Assembly (NCBI RefSeq): GCF_010122465.1
Contig: NZ_WLZY01000007.1
Location: 286,934 to 350,933 of the forward strand
Source: Phytoactinopolyspora mesophila
GTDB lineage: Bacteria > Actinomycetota > Actinomycetes > Jiangellales > Jiangellaceae
DNA length: 64,000 nt
Reading direction: 5' to 3'
The position numbers were made by a program, and so were the translations under genes. The notes beneath the pieces were generated by a model that worked only from the letters and a program-made list of their open reading frames with translations, was not told where the DNA came from and made no database searches. Numbering within the stretch: position 1 is the first letter of the stretch; every line of letters starts with the position of its first letter. Below are positions 46,971 to 56,001 of this stretch, in pieces.

Positions 46971-47034
46971 GTCACTCCGTTCAACAAAGCTCTTGCCACC
47001 CTCGTGACCAGCCGGATCATGAAACTTGAAAGGT

Positions 47035-47066
47035 TGGGAAAACGTATTCCGTAGAAACGTATTCCA
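47035..47066. promoter_or_regulatory. LacI-type operator, tandem pair
   Basis: GGAAAACGTATTCC (47037-47050) is a palindrome with central ACGT; a second related copy, TAGAAACGTATTCC, follows at 47052-47065. The same TGGGAAAACGTATTCC sequence occurs upstream of the beta-helix operon at 55.9 kb. Confidence 0.75.
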
Positions 47067-47259
47067 CAGTTTGCATCCTGTTCGCCCCGGCGTCAAGAGT
47101 TCTGGCCGAAGCGCTGAACGCCGGCGCGGCCGCGCCACCCAGCGTCCGCGCTCAGCCCAGCAACGACAAGGCTCCCGGTGTGACCATTGCGGGCATTTCC
47201 GTCGAATCTGGGGAGGGGTGGGGGGGGTGGGCGCTTTGATAGGCCGACTGACTGGCGGC

Positions 47260-47500
47260 CGGTGTGTGCCCCCTCGTGTGAATCCTGACGGCCCACAGCG
47301 GCATTCCCTGGCACGACGATCATCACGACCCCCGTACTGGCCCGGCGGCCGGCGGGATTCACACAACGATCTTCACGACCGGTGTGTGCCCCCTCGTGTG
47401 AATCCTGACGGCCCACAGCGGCTTTCCCTGGCACGACGATCTTCACGATCCCTGAATACCGCCCGGCGGCCGGCGGGATTCACACAACGATCTTCACGAT
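47260..47500. repeat. 120-base tandem repeat with internal inverted repeats
   Basis: Two near-identical units start at 47260 and 47380. Each has GTGTGAATCC near its start and GGATTCACAC near its end, which pair, and CGATCTTCACGA near the end. A reverse copy of the last motif is present near 47599-47611. Function unknown. Confidence 0.8.
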
Positions 47501-47743
47501 CCGCCCCCGCCGGCCACACACTGCCCCGCCGCCACACGGCCACGTTCACGACCAGCGACAACAGGCCCACGTCCGCAAGGCCAGGCGCGATGACCTGGGT
47601 CGTGAAGATCGTCGTGTCAAGAACGCCCCCCACGGACACTCGGCAGAACCCGCCCCAGCGATCCGTCCATGAACCCACCCACCGACACGTCACAAGCGCC
47701 TAAATGCGCTTCGGGCGAGCTTGCCCGAGGCGCGATCCGTCGC

Positions 47744-48799
47744 TCAGAGGCGGGTGATCGACCCGTCCGAGGTCCGCGCGACCGTACTGTCCCGCACGAT
47801 GAGTCTCCCTCTCAGGACCAGGTGGACGCGGTCGGACCGGGCGCTGACGGCGAGCCGGATCGCCTCCGCCCCTGCCTCGGCCAGAGGCACCCCGATCGTG
47901 GTGAGCCGGGGTGTGACGTCCACGGCCAGCTGGATATCGTCGAAGCCGGTCACTGACAGCTGACGTGGTACGGAGATCCCCTCGGCGCGGAGCGCGCCGA
48001 GCCCGCCGATGGCGAGCAGGTCGTTGGCGGCCACCACCGCGTCGACACCCCCGCGAGCACCGGAGATCAGCTCTCGAACGGCGTCAAAGCCACCCTGCCG
48101 GGTCAGCTCGGAATAGACGATCCTGACCTGTTCGTGGCCAGCTCCCGTATCCTCCAGCCCGGAAACGAACCCCTCCACGCGGGCCGTCATCGCTGCCTGA
48201 CCGGCCGGACCGGCCAGAACCGCGACCCGGCGATGTCCCGTCGCCCCGACGTATACGCCCATCTCCCGGGCCGATCCGCGGTTGTCGAAGCGGATGGAGT
48301 CAAAGTCGGTGTCGGTGTCGCCGACGATCACCACCCGACCGCCGTCACGCTGGTAAGCGAGCAGTTCCGCGGTGAGGCGACCGCCGAGTGCAGCGGCCTC
48401 CACCCTGCCCGTAGTGAGGACAAGCGCGCGCGGGCGAAGCGCCCGCAGCCGGCGGATCGTCTCCAGCTGCCGTTCCGGTGTGCCGCCCGTCGGCGAAACG
48501 GTGACGAAGGCTCCAGAACTGCGCGCCTCCTGCTCCATAGCCGCAACGAGAAGACCGATGGACGGCGTCGTGAGATCATCGGCCACCAGAGCAATCGAGT
48601 CACTGACCCGGCGCATGGCCCTGGCCGCCGCGTCGGCGGTGTATCTCAATGCCGACGCGGCGGCCAGGACCCGTTCTTCGTATTCCGGCGCCACACTGCG
48701 GGAGCTGCCGCCGAGCACCCGAGACGCGGTGGCTACCGACACTCCAGCCGCAGCCGCGACGTCGCGCAAGGTAACCGTGGGTCTCGAAGCGTGCGGCAC
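47744..48799 (-). CDS. LacI-family transcriptional regulator
   Basis: A 351-residue repressor. Helix-turn-helix at residues 8-30 (VTLRDVAAAAGVSVATASRV), hinge with LRYTADAAARAMRRVSDS, and periplasmic-binding-like effector domain with VVAANDLLAIGGLGAL and VTGFDDIQLAVDVTPRLTT. The GTG at 48799 has GGGAGGAA upstream. It is in the same direction as the importer operon but 773 bases before it. It is one of two candidates for control of this locus. Confidence 0.9.
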   Translation of the reverse strand: MPHASRPTVTLRDVAAAAGVSVATASRVLGGSSRSVAPEYEERVLAAASALRYTADAAARAMRRVSDSIALVADDLTTPSIGLLVAAMEQEARSSGAFVTVSPTGGTPERQLETIRRLRALRPRALVLTTGRVEAAALGGRLTAELLAYQRDGGRVVIVGDTDTDFDSIRFDNRGSAREMGVYVGATGHRRVAVLAGPAGQAAMTARVEGFVSGLEDTGAGHEQVRIVYSELTRQGGFDAVRELISGARGGVDAVVAANDLLAIGGLGALRAEGISVPRQLSVTGFDDIQLAVDVTPRLTTIGVPLAEAGAEAIRLAVSARSDRVHLVLRGRLIVRDSTVARTSDGSITRL

Positions 48800-48848
48800 T
48801 CGCCGTTCCTCCCGAACATGCAGCTCAGAGCATGATCACAGTCGTGCT

Positions 48849-48938
48849 CCGGCAAGTGGAGTCTCGCCTCGCCCAGCGGACTCGCTCGTACCTCGCTCGC
48901 CGATGCCCGCCACACCATGACGAGACTCCACTTGCCGG
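48849..48938. terminator. Inverted repeat between the LacI gene and the beta-helix operon
   Basis: CCGGCAAGTGGAGTCTCG (48849-48866) and its exact reverse complement (48921-48938) form 18-base arms around 54 bases. It lies after the stop of the large beta-helix gene (49007) and before the LacI start, so a terminator or mRNA-end function is likely. Confidence 0.65.
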
Positions 48939-49006
48939 TGCCCCCTAGCCCACGCAGGCACCGTGGGACCTCTGGTCTATCGCTGTGACAATACTCGATG
49001 TTGCGG

Positions 49007-52000
49007 TCACGCAAGCGCCTCCCGCGCCCTCTCCGCGAACACGATCAGCTGCTCGCGAGCGTCCTCGTCCTCAACCTCTGAAGCGATCGAGATGAACCGG
49101 TCAAGGGCATCCCTGGCCTGCTGGTACTGCTCTCGCCCGGCGGCACGTTCGGCGATGGCCAGCTGGGTCCTGAGCTTGTTGTACTGACGCCGTTCAACCG
49201 CTCCTTCCGCGTGGAGTTCTTCGAGCAGCCCGGACAGCTCCGCGAACGGATCACCCCCGCCTACGTCCGGACGGTACACCGACAGCACGTAGGTGTGGGT
49301 TGACGTGCCGTCCGCGGACTGCACCTCGACGACGACGGTGCTCTGGCCCACCGGCACCTCGATGGCCGCCGACACCTCGCCGCTGGGCACCACGGAACCC
49401 ATCACCGTGATCGTGGCGTCCGGGTTGACGGCCGTTGGCGTCAGGGTCAGCGTCTCGACCTCACCCGGCACCTCCAGCGCATACTCGAGTGAGTCCGGAT
49501 CGAAGCCAGGCTCGAGAGTTCCAGTACTCGGTGCCAGATCGGTCAGCCTGGAGTCATTGGCCAGGTCCTGCCGGCTGATCTGGAGGAGGTACTCCCCTTC
49601 GGTGCCGTCCTCAGCGGTCACGACGATGACCACGTCCTGTCCATCCGGGCCGAGCTGCACGTTCTGTGTAGCCTCCGCACCCGGGCTCTGCTCCGCGCCG
49701 ATCGACACCGACCGCGCGAACGGGCTGCGTGCGACCGCGGTCACCTCGACCTCGTCGACGCTGGCCGGCACATTGAGCCGGTAGCTGCCGTCAGCCGACT
49801 GGCTGGGCGTTCCGTGGCCGGTGGTGAGGGCCGCCAGCCCGGCATCATCCGGGGCGACGGCGACACCGTGGGCCACCCGAAGGTCGTCCACGTGCACGCT
49901 GCCATAGTTCGAGCTGTCGGCGTAGTAGTCCACCTGTGCGACGCCGTCCAGGGAGTTCCGGAACGTCGCCTCCTCGAAAATCTGCTCACCGTCGAGGAAC
50001 AGGTCGAAGGTCTGGTTGACGGTGTCGAGCACCACCATGACGTGATACCACCGGCCAGGCTCGTAGCTCGTGATCGTATGTGTTGCCGTGCCCGAGTACG
50101 CCACGATGTTGTTCCTGGTGAACGCCACACTGACGACGTTCTGACCGCTGGAGTTGCGGATGTAGGGCACACCCCACCAGTGGTTCCCCGAGACGTAGGG
50201 CTCGTCGATCATGATCTTGGCCTCCACCGACACGATGCCGGTCAGGCCGGGGTCGAACGGCTGCAGCAGACTGGTCCGGCCGCTGTTGACCGTCCGGGTC
50301 AGCTTCGCGCTCTTGTTCGTGGCATCCGGCGCCTCCACGACGTCGACCCCGCCGCCGGAATGGCTGACCGAAAGCCCATCCGTGCCGTCGGCCAGCTGGC
50401 CGGTGGGCAGGTCGTCGAAATCGTGCACGACGACGTAGTCCGGAACCGGCTCGACCAGCAGCAGCCCACCGACGTCGGTGGTCATCAGCGGTTCGACATC
50501 CACACCGGATCGCTGCGCCGGTACCAGCCCGTCGGCTTCGGCCCGGACGGTGTAGCCCTCGCCGATGGGCACGTCGGCGGCGACGAACGTGCCGTCCCCG
50601 CCGCTGGTTGCCGTCCCGATGGCGTGGTCCCCGTCGAGAACGGTCACCACCGCTCCGTCCACGGGCTGGGCGGTCTGATCCAGCACTTCACCGGAGACGG
50701 ACCCGATCTCGCTCGCCGACTCCAAGGTGAAATGAACGGTCGTGATGTTGCCGTGCCGCACGTCCGCGGTTTCGGTGACGCTCTCGTAGCCGTGCCGCTC
50801 CGCCGTCACGGTCAACCCGTCGGCGAAGGCCACGTCGTGCACCACGAACCTGCCATCCGAGCCGGTGGTGACGCTCTCCGGCACACTTTCGACGGTGACT
50901 GTGGCGCCGGAGACCGGGGAGCCCGCGGGGTTGCGAACCGTTCCCGTGACCGATTCGGTGGTGGCGTCGTCCGCCGTGGTGTACTCGAACGCACCACGGT
51001 CGGGGTTGCCGTTGTACAGCGGCGTCCCGGCATAATCGCGGCCGCCGTTGTGCTCGATCTCGACGCCGGTGTCGATCGCTGGCGATCCGGACTGGACCCG
51101 CAGGCCATGGGCCGTTTCCAGCTGCGGCCCCGTCTCGGGTGAGCCGGAGGGGCCGTCGAGCGGCGCATCGACGAACAGCGGATCCGCGACGATCGGCGCG
51201 TCGTCGTTGGCGGGAATCAGCAGGTCGGCGCCACCGTAGACGTTGTTGCTGTACCGGACCGATTCGGTGGTGCTCAGCGCGGCGTCCGGACGGGTCGAGT
51301 ACAGGACGTTGTTGGTGATGTTGTACGTCGACTCCAAATACTGCCCGTAGCCGTAGATGAGGTAGTTACTGCGGTCGTTGTAGATCGTGTTGTTGTAGAT
51401 CTCGGAGCGCGACTGCCGGTTCGAATGCAGGTAGATCTGGTATCGGGTGTTGCCGACGATGACGTTGTTGCGAACCACCGAGTCGCCGAACCCGAACTGC
51501 GCCAGCAGGATGCCGTCGCCGTTGCCGTGCACGAAGTTGTACTGCACCAGGACGTTGGTGGTGCCCCTGTCGGGGCCGATGCCGTTGTGGTCCGCGCCGC
51601 CGGATTTCCGGACGGTGCCGTACACCTCGTTGAACTGGATCGTCACGTCGTCGGCGTAGTAGGTCTCGATGCCCGACGTGCCCGTGCGAGCCACCACGTT
51701 GTGCTCGACCACCGCGCCACGGACGTTGGTCAGATAGACCCCGTTGGCTCCGTAGTCGCTGTCCGCCTGGGTGATGTAGTTGTTCCGGATCACCACGTTG
51801 GTGTGCGGCGCGAAGTCGGGGTCGCTGGAGTTGTTCCGGGTGCCCCACCCCGTCCGCTCGGCGATGATCTGACCGTCCTCGTTGCGGGCGTCCCCGGTGT
51901 ACTGCTTGATGCTGATGCCGGCGAACGAGGTGTTGGCGATGGTCGAGTTCTCGATGACCACGTCGTTGAGGATGGTGGGGGTCGACGGTGGGGTGAAGAT

Positions 52001-52729
52001 GTCCGGCACTGTTGTGTCGAACACGATCCCGCCGGTCCGCTTCGAGGCGTCCCAGCCGGTCTGGAACCGGATACCGGTCCTGTTGTTGGCCGTGCTGCCC
52101 CCGATCCAGTTCACCTCGCCGGTCACGTCGTGCACGTCGACGCTGTCGATCACGAAGCCGCTCAGTGTCTGGCTGTTGTCGCCGCTGACGTAGATGCCGC
52201 GGAAGTCCCCGAGGTTCTCGCCCGGTTCGCTGAGTGCGGGCGCCTCGTTGGTGAGTTCGAGGTTGCGGATGGTCCAGTGTTCCTGGTTGAACAGCCGAAC
52301 CGCCTCACCGACTTCGCCCTCCCCGTCGATCCGAGGTTTGGGCCCATCGCCATAGCTGTCGATGGTGATCGGTGAACCGGCCGAGCCGGAGCCTTTGGGC
52401 CACAACTGTCCGCTCCACTGCTCCCCGGATCGCAGCAGAATGCGATCACCGGGTTCAAAAGTGGTCTCGTTGACCCGGTCCAGGCTCTGCCACGCTTGCC
52501 CTTCGTCCAAGCCGGACGCGGCGTCGTCACCCCCGGACGCGTCGACGTAATACGTTGTCCCGTCCGCTTCGGAAACCTCGGCTCCCGCTGCCCGGTCAGG
52601 TTCGGCAGCCGCCGCCTGCGGGGCCAGAACCAGCAGCGATCCCAAGACGGCGGCCGCGGTCGCACCGCACGAGATCATTCGCGCCGAGCGGCTGAGACGG
52701 GCTCGGATGTGGTCCCTGATGGATGGCAT
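49007..52729 (-). CDS. Secreted right-handed beta-helix protein with FIMAH-like C-terminal domain (1)
   Basis: 1240-residue extracellular protein, probably a polysaccharide lyase or glycosidase. Signal peptide to about residue 40 (VLGSLLVLAPQAAAA). Domain order: beta-helix entry TYYVDASGGDDAASG (about 57-71); parallel beta-helix repeats to about 560 with many NNxI / VxxNxI turns; two carboxypeptidase-regulatory-like domains (about 590-720); a concanavalin/LamG-like module (about 750-920); two cadherin-like beta-sandwich modules (about 930-1110); and a C-terminal helical FIMAH-like domain with RRQYNKLRTQLAIAERAAG. The ATG at 52729 overlaps the upstream stop (TGATG) and has GGAGGAGAG. No catalytic residues can be assigned. 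Confidence 0.82.
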   Translation of the reverse strand: MPSIRDHIRARLSRSARMISCGATAAAVLGSLLVLAPQAAAAEPDRAAGAEVSEADGTTYYVDASGGDDAASGLDEGQAWQSLDRVNETTFEPGDRILLRSGEQWSGQLWPKGSGSAGSPITIDSYGDGPKPRIDGEGEVGEAVRLFNQEHWTIRNLELTNEAPALSEPGENLGDFRGIYVSGDNSQTLSGFVIDSVDVHDVTGEVNWIGGSTANNRTGIRFQTGWDASKRTGGIVFDTTVPDIFTPPSTPTILNDVVIENSTIANTSFAGISIKQYTGDARNEDGQIIAERTGWGTRNNSSDPDFAPHTNVVIRNNYITQADSDYGANGVYLTNVRGAVVEHNVVARTGTSGIETYYADDVTIQFNEVYGTVRKSGGADHNGIGPDRGTTNVLVQYNFVHGNGDGILLAQFGFGDSVVRNNVIVGNTRYQIYLHSNRQSRSEIYNNTIYNDRSNYLIYGYGQYLESTYNITNNVLYSTRPDAALSTTESVRYSNNVYGGADLLIPANDDAPIVADPLFVDAPLDGPSGSPETGPQLETAHGLRVQSGSPAIDTGVEIEHNGGRDYAGTPLYNGNPDRGAFEYTTADDATTESVTGTVRNPAGSPVSGATVTVESVPESVTTGSDGRFVVHDVAFADGLTVTAERHGYESVTETADVRHGNITTVHFTLESASEIGSVSGEVLDQTAQPVDGAVVTVLDGDHAIGTATSGGDGTFVAADVPIGEGYTVRAEADGLVPAQRSGVDVEPLMTTDVGGLLLVEPVPDYVVVHDFDDLPTGQLADGTDGLSVSHSGGGVDVVEAPDATNKSAKLTRTVNSGRTSLLQPFDPGLTGIVSVEAKIMIDEPYVSGNHWWGVPYIRNSSGQNVVSVAFTRNNIVAYSGTATHTITSYEPGRWYHVMVVLDTVNQTFDLFLDGEQIFEEATFRNSLDGVAQVDYYADSSNYGSVHVDDLRVAHGVAVAPDDAGLAALTTGHGTPSQSADGSYRLNVPASVDEVEVTAVARSPFARSVSIGAEQSPGAEATQNVQLGPDGQDVVIVVTAEDGTEGEYLLQISRQDLANDSRLTDLAPSTGTLEPGFDPDSLEYALEVPGEVETLTLTPTAVNPDATITVMGSVVPSGEVSAAIEVPVGQSTVVVEVQSADGTSTHTYVLSVYRPDVGGGDPFAELSGLLEELHAEGAVERRQYNKLRTQLAIAERAAGREQYQQARDALDRFISIASEVEDEDAREQLIVFAERAREALA

Positions 52730-55700
52730 CAGTTCTCTCCTCCCTTGGCGCTCGACCATTCGGCACGAAGCGCCTCGGCGAATTGGGTCAGCTGCTCACG
52801 CGTCTCCTCGTCATCGATCTCATTCGCGAACCCGATGAACCGGTCGAGTGCGGCGTCGGACTCCTCGATCCGGCCGTGGCCGGCAGCACGGTCGGCGACC
52901 GCCAGCTGTGTGCGGAGCTTGTTGTAGTGACGGCGTTCGAGCTTGCCCTCGGCATAGAGGTCGTCGAGAAGGTTGCCGTCGTCATCACCGGGCGTGAAGG
53001 CCTCGCCCTGAGTGACGAAGACGTCGTCAACGTGGACCGCGCCGCGCTCACCCCCATTCGCGTACCAGGCGATTCGTGCGACACCGTCCATGCGAGTGCG
53101 GAACGTCGCATCGCTCAGGACACGTTCACCATCGATGTCCAGGTCGAACCGCTGGCCGATGGTGTCGACCGTGAGGCTGATGTCATACCACTTGCCGCGG
53201 GTGTACTGCCCGATCGTCTGCGCCGAGCCGCCATTGAAGGCCAAGATGTCGCCCCGCGCGAATGCGACGCTGATCGCCTGTTGACCATCGGCGTTGTACA
53301 CGTAGGGCAATCCGAACCAGCCGGCCTGATCATCGTCACGCATGACCCTCCCGTCGATCCTGACCAGACCTTCAAGTGGCGTGTCGAACACCCGTGCCAG
53401 GTTGGTGCCCGCCGGATCGCCTTGTCCGGTTGTCCGGTGCAGGCGGACGCTCTTGTCGGTTGCTGACGGCACCTCGACCACGTCCACCGCGTTGCCGACC
53501 GAGACCACTCGCCATCCCTGCGTTCCGTCGGCCAGCGGCCCGGTCGGCAGGTCGTCGAAGGTCTCCGACACCCATTCCTCGGTTCCGCTGCTCCGGATGT
53601 ACAGAGCGCCGACGTCCACGATGGCGGTGGGTGTGACGGAGACTCCGCCCCGCGGGAAACCTGTGTGCTCGCCGATCGACGCCGTCACCGTGAGCTCGGT
53701 GTCGGCTTCGACGCCGGTGACGGCGAACCTGCCATCAGCGCCGGACTGCTCGGCCGCCACCGGGGTGTCGTCGACGGTCACGGTCACCGTGGCGCCTGGG
53801 ACTGGGTTCGCCTGCTCGTCCACCACCACACCGGTCAACGTGCCAGTGCTGAACTGCGCGGTCATCTCGAAGTCGTGGCGCACAGCGCTTCCCGGGGACA
53901 CGGTGATCGTGGCCGAGTAGTCGTCGTAACCCTCGGCAGTCGCGGTGACCGGTGCATCGTCGGCGAACGGCACCTCAGTGATCCGGTAGAAGCCGTCATC
54001 CTCCGTGGTCGCCGAGTGTGTCTCCCCGTCAACCGTGACCGACACCTGCGCGCCGGACACCGGCACCTCGTACTGGTTACGTACGAGCCCGGACACGGTC
54101 TCCCACGTCTGGCCGGGCGGCGTCGTGTACTCGAAGGCCCCGATATCGGCGGCCGGCCCCGTGGGAACCGGTGTCCCCAGGAGATCCCGGTCACCGCGGT
54201 CCGCCATGTCACCGGCGGCGTTGACGAACACCGACTCCGGCGTCAGAGCGAAGCCTCGTGCCGTCTCCAGAATGGGACCGGTGTGCTCGTCGCCATGTGG
54301 TCCGGAAACGTCCGGGTCGAGGAACCGAGGCTCGCCCACCACGGCGGCGCTATCGCTGGAGGGGACGGTGAGCCCGGGTGAGTATCCGTTGTTGTCGTAC
54401 GTCACGTTCGAGTTCTGGAGAAACGACACAGGTCGTGGCGAGACGAACAGATTGTTCCGCAGCTCGACCCGGCCGCCTACCCCACCGGAGACCATATTCG
54501 GCGCGTCGGTGCTGTAGAACGTGTTGTGGTAAACCTCGGCGAACGAGCCAGACTGCTGGCTCATGTGGAGGTTCCAGCGCTCGCTGTTGACCACGACGTT
54601 GTAGCGGACCACCGCGCTGCCGAAGTTGACGCCGCTCCGGCACGCGCAGAGCAGGATCCCGTCTTCGTTGCCGTGCAGATAGTTGTACTGGAAGAGCTGG
54701 TTGGTGGTGGCGATGTCCGGGTCCATCCCGTTGCCGTCCGCACTTCCCTGCGCGCTGCGGGTCCCGGAGATCTCGTTGAACTGGACCGTGACCTGGTCAG
54801 CGGCAAAGGTCTCGACGCCCGACACACCAACCCTGTCGATGACGTTGTGTTCGACCAGCCCACCGCGGACGTTGGTCAGATAGACCCCGTTGGCGCCGAA
54901 GTCGGCGTCCGCCTGGGTGAGGTAGTTGCCGCGGATCGTGACGTCGGTATGTGGTGTGAATCGCGAGTCGTTCTCCGTTCGGCGCTCGCCCCAGCCAGTG
55001 GTGACGGCGCCAGGGGCGTCGCCGGTGTACTGCTTCACGGCGATGTTGGAGAACGACGTGTTCTTGACCGTCGAATTCTGCACGGTGATGCCGTTCAGGA
55101 TGGTGGGGTCACCGGGATCGGCGATGTCGGGCACCGAAGTCAGGAAGATGATGCCGCCGGTGTTCTTCGACCGGTCCCATCCAGTTCCCCAGGTCACGCC
55201 CGGTGAGTTGTTGCCCGGATTGCCGCCGATCCACTTGATCTCGCCACTGACGTCATGCACGTCGACGGAGTCGATCACGAAATGGCTGAGTGTCTGGCCG
55301 TTGTCGCCCAGCACACCGATGCCACGCAGGTCACCGAGGTTCTCGCCGGGGACGCTGCCCACTGGAACCTCGTTCGAGACGTCCAGGTTGCGAATCTCCC
55401 AGTGTTCCTGGTTGAACAGCCGAACCGCTTCCGCGACTTCGCCCTCCCCGTCGATGCGGGGTTTCGGCCCGTCGCCATAGCTGTCGATGGTGATCGGTGT
55501 TCCAGCTGCCCCGGAGCCCTTGGGCCACAACTGTCCGCTCCACTGCTCCCCGGATCGCAGCAGAATGCGATCACCGGGTTCAAAAGTGGTCTCGTTGACC
55601 CGGTCCAGGCTCTGCCACGCTTGCCCTTCGTCCAAGCCGGACGCGGCGTCGTCACCCCCGGACGCGTCGACGTAATACGTGGTCCCGACCGCTTCGGAAA

Positions 55701-55851
55701 CCTCGGCTCGCTCCGCCCGGTCAGCTTCAGCTGCCGCCTGCGGGGCCAGAACCAGTAGCGATCCCAAGACGGCGGCTGCGGTCGCACCGCACGAGATCAT
55801 TCGCGCCGAGCGGCTGAGACGGGCTCGAAAGCGAACCCTGATGGATGGCAT
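52729..55851 (-). CDS. Secreted right-handed beta-helix protein with FIMAH-like C-terminal domain (2)
   Basis: 1040-residue paralogue of the downstream gene. Signal peptide to about 40, the same beta-helix entry block, helix repeats to about 560 (with an extra Cys pair LLCACRSG), two carboxypeptidase-regulatory-like domains (about 590-750), a concanavalin-like module (about 770-930) and a FIMAH-like end (RRHYNKLRTQLAVADRAAG). It lacks the cadherin-like modules. The ATG at 55851 has GAGGAGGAG upstream. First gene of a two-gene operon and divergent from a LacI gene; the shared palindrome lies 53 bases upstream. Substrate unknown. Confidence 0.82.
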   Translation of the reverse strand: MPSIRVRFRARLSRSARMISCGATAAAVLGSLLVLAPQAAAEADRAERAEVSEAVGTTYYVDASGGDDAASGLDEGQAWQSLDRVNETTFEPGDRILLRSGEQWSGQLWPKGSGAAGTPITIDSYGDGPKPRIDGEGEVAEAVRLFNQEHWEIRNLDVSNEVPVGSVPGENLGDLRGIGVLGDNGQTLSHFVIDSVDVHDVSGEIKWIGGNPGNNSPGVTWGTGWDRSKNTGGIIFLTSVPDIADPGDPTILNGITVQNSTVKNTSFSNIAVKQYTGDAPGAVTTGWGERRTENDSRFTPHTDVTIRGNYLTQADADFGANGVYLTNVRGGLVEHNVIDRVGVSGVETFAADQVTVQFNEISGTRSAQGSADGNGMDPDIATTNQLFQYNYLHGNEDGILLCACRSGVNFGSAVVRYNVVVNSERWNLHMSQQSGSFAEVYHNTFYSTDAPNMVSGGVGGRVELRNNLFVSPRPVSFLQNSNVTYDNNGYSPGLTVPSSDSAAVVGEPRFLDPDVSGPHGDEHTGPILETARGFALTPESVFVNAAGDMADRGDRDLLGTPVPTGPAADIGAFEYTTPPGQTWETVSGLVRNQYEVPVSGAQVSVTVDGETHSATTEDDGFYRITEVPFADDAPVTATAEGYDDYSATITVSPGSAVRHDFEMTAQFSTGTLTGVVVDEQANPVPGATVTVTVDDTPVAAEQSGADGRFAVTGVEADTELTVTASIGEHTGFPRGGVSVTPTAIVDVGALYIRSSGTEEWVSETFDDLPTGPLADGTQGWRVVSVGNAVDVVEVPSATDKSVRLHRTTGQGDPAGTNLARVFDTPLEGLVRIDGRVMRDDDQAGWFGLPYVYNADGQQAISVAFARGDILAFNGGSAQTIGQYTRGKWYDISLTVDTIGQRFDLDIDGERVLSDATFRTRMDGVARIAWYANGGERGAVHVDDVFVTQGEAFTPGDDDGNLLDDLYAEGKLERRHYNKLRTQLAVADRAAGHGRIEESDAALDRFIGFANEIDDEETREQLTQFAEALRAEWSSAKGGEN

Positions 55852-55901
55852 CAATGCACTCCTCCTCGATCGTTGAGGTCGGGCCGTGCTGTGTCGTGCA
55901 A

Positions 55902-55919
55902 TGGGAAAACGTATTCCAC
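55902..55919. promoter_or_regulatory. LacI-type operator in the divergent beta-helix/lacI region
   Basis: TGGGAAAACGTATTCCAC with core GGAAAACGTATTCC (55904-55917) matches the importer-operon operator over 16 bases. It sits between the divergent beta-helix gene (55851) and LacI gene (56002), fit for repression of both. Confidence 0.8.
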
Positions 55920-56001
55920 CACAGCCGCCAGGTATGTTCAAGGGGCATTTGGTGCAACCGGTACGAGCGTCCAGCACCACGAGAGGCATCGCTGGTGCAC
56001 A

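Larger units (their letters stand above)
46971..47743. other. 773-base intergenic region with operator and tandem repeats
   Basis: No gene is supported. It contains the LacI-type operator pair near 47035-47066, a G-run (47210-47229) and the 120-base tandem repeat at 47260-47500. ORFs here are Arg/Gly-rich and of poor quality. Confidence 0.6.

Noticed and set aside
47260-47500. CRISPR array
   Set aside because: Only two long 120-base units with no short repeat/unique spacer pattern, and no cas genes nearby.
51425-52375. 316-codon + strand frame opposite the beta-helix gene
   Set aside because: Val/Asp-rich antisense shadow of repetitive beta-helix coding sequence.
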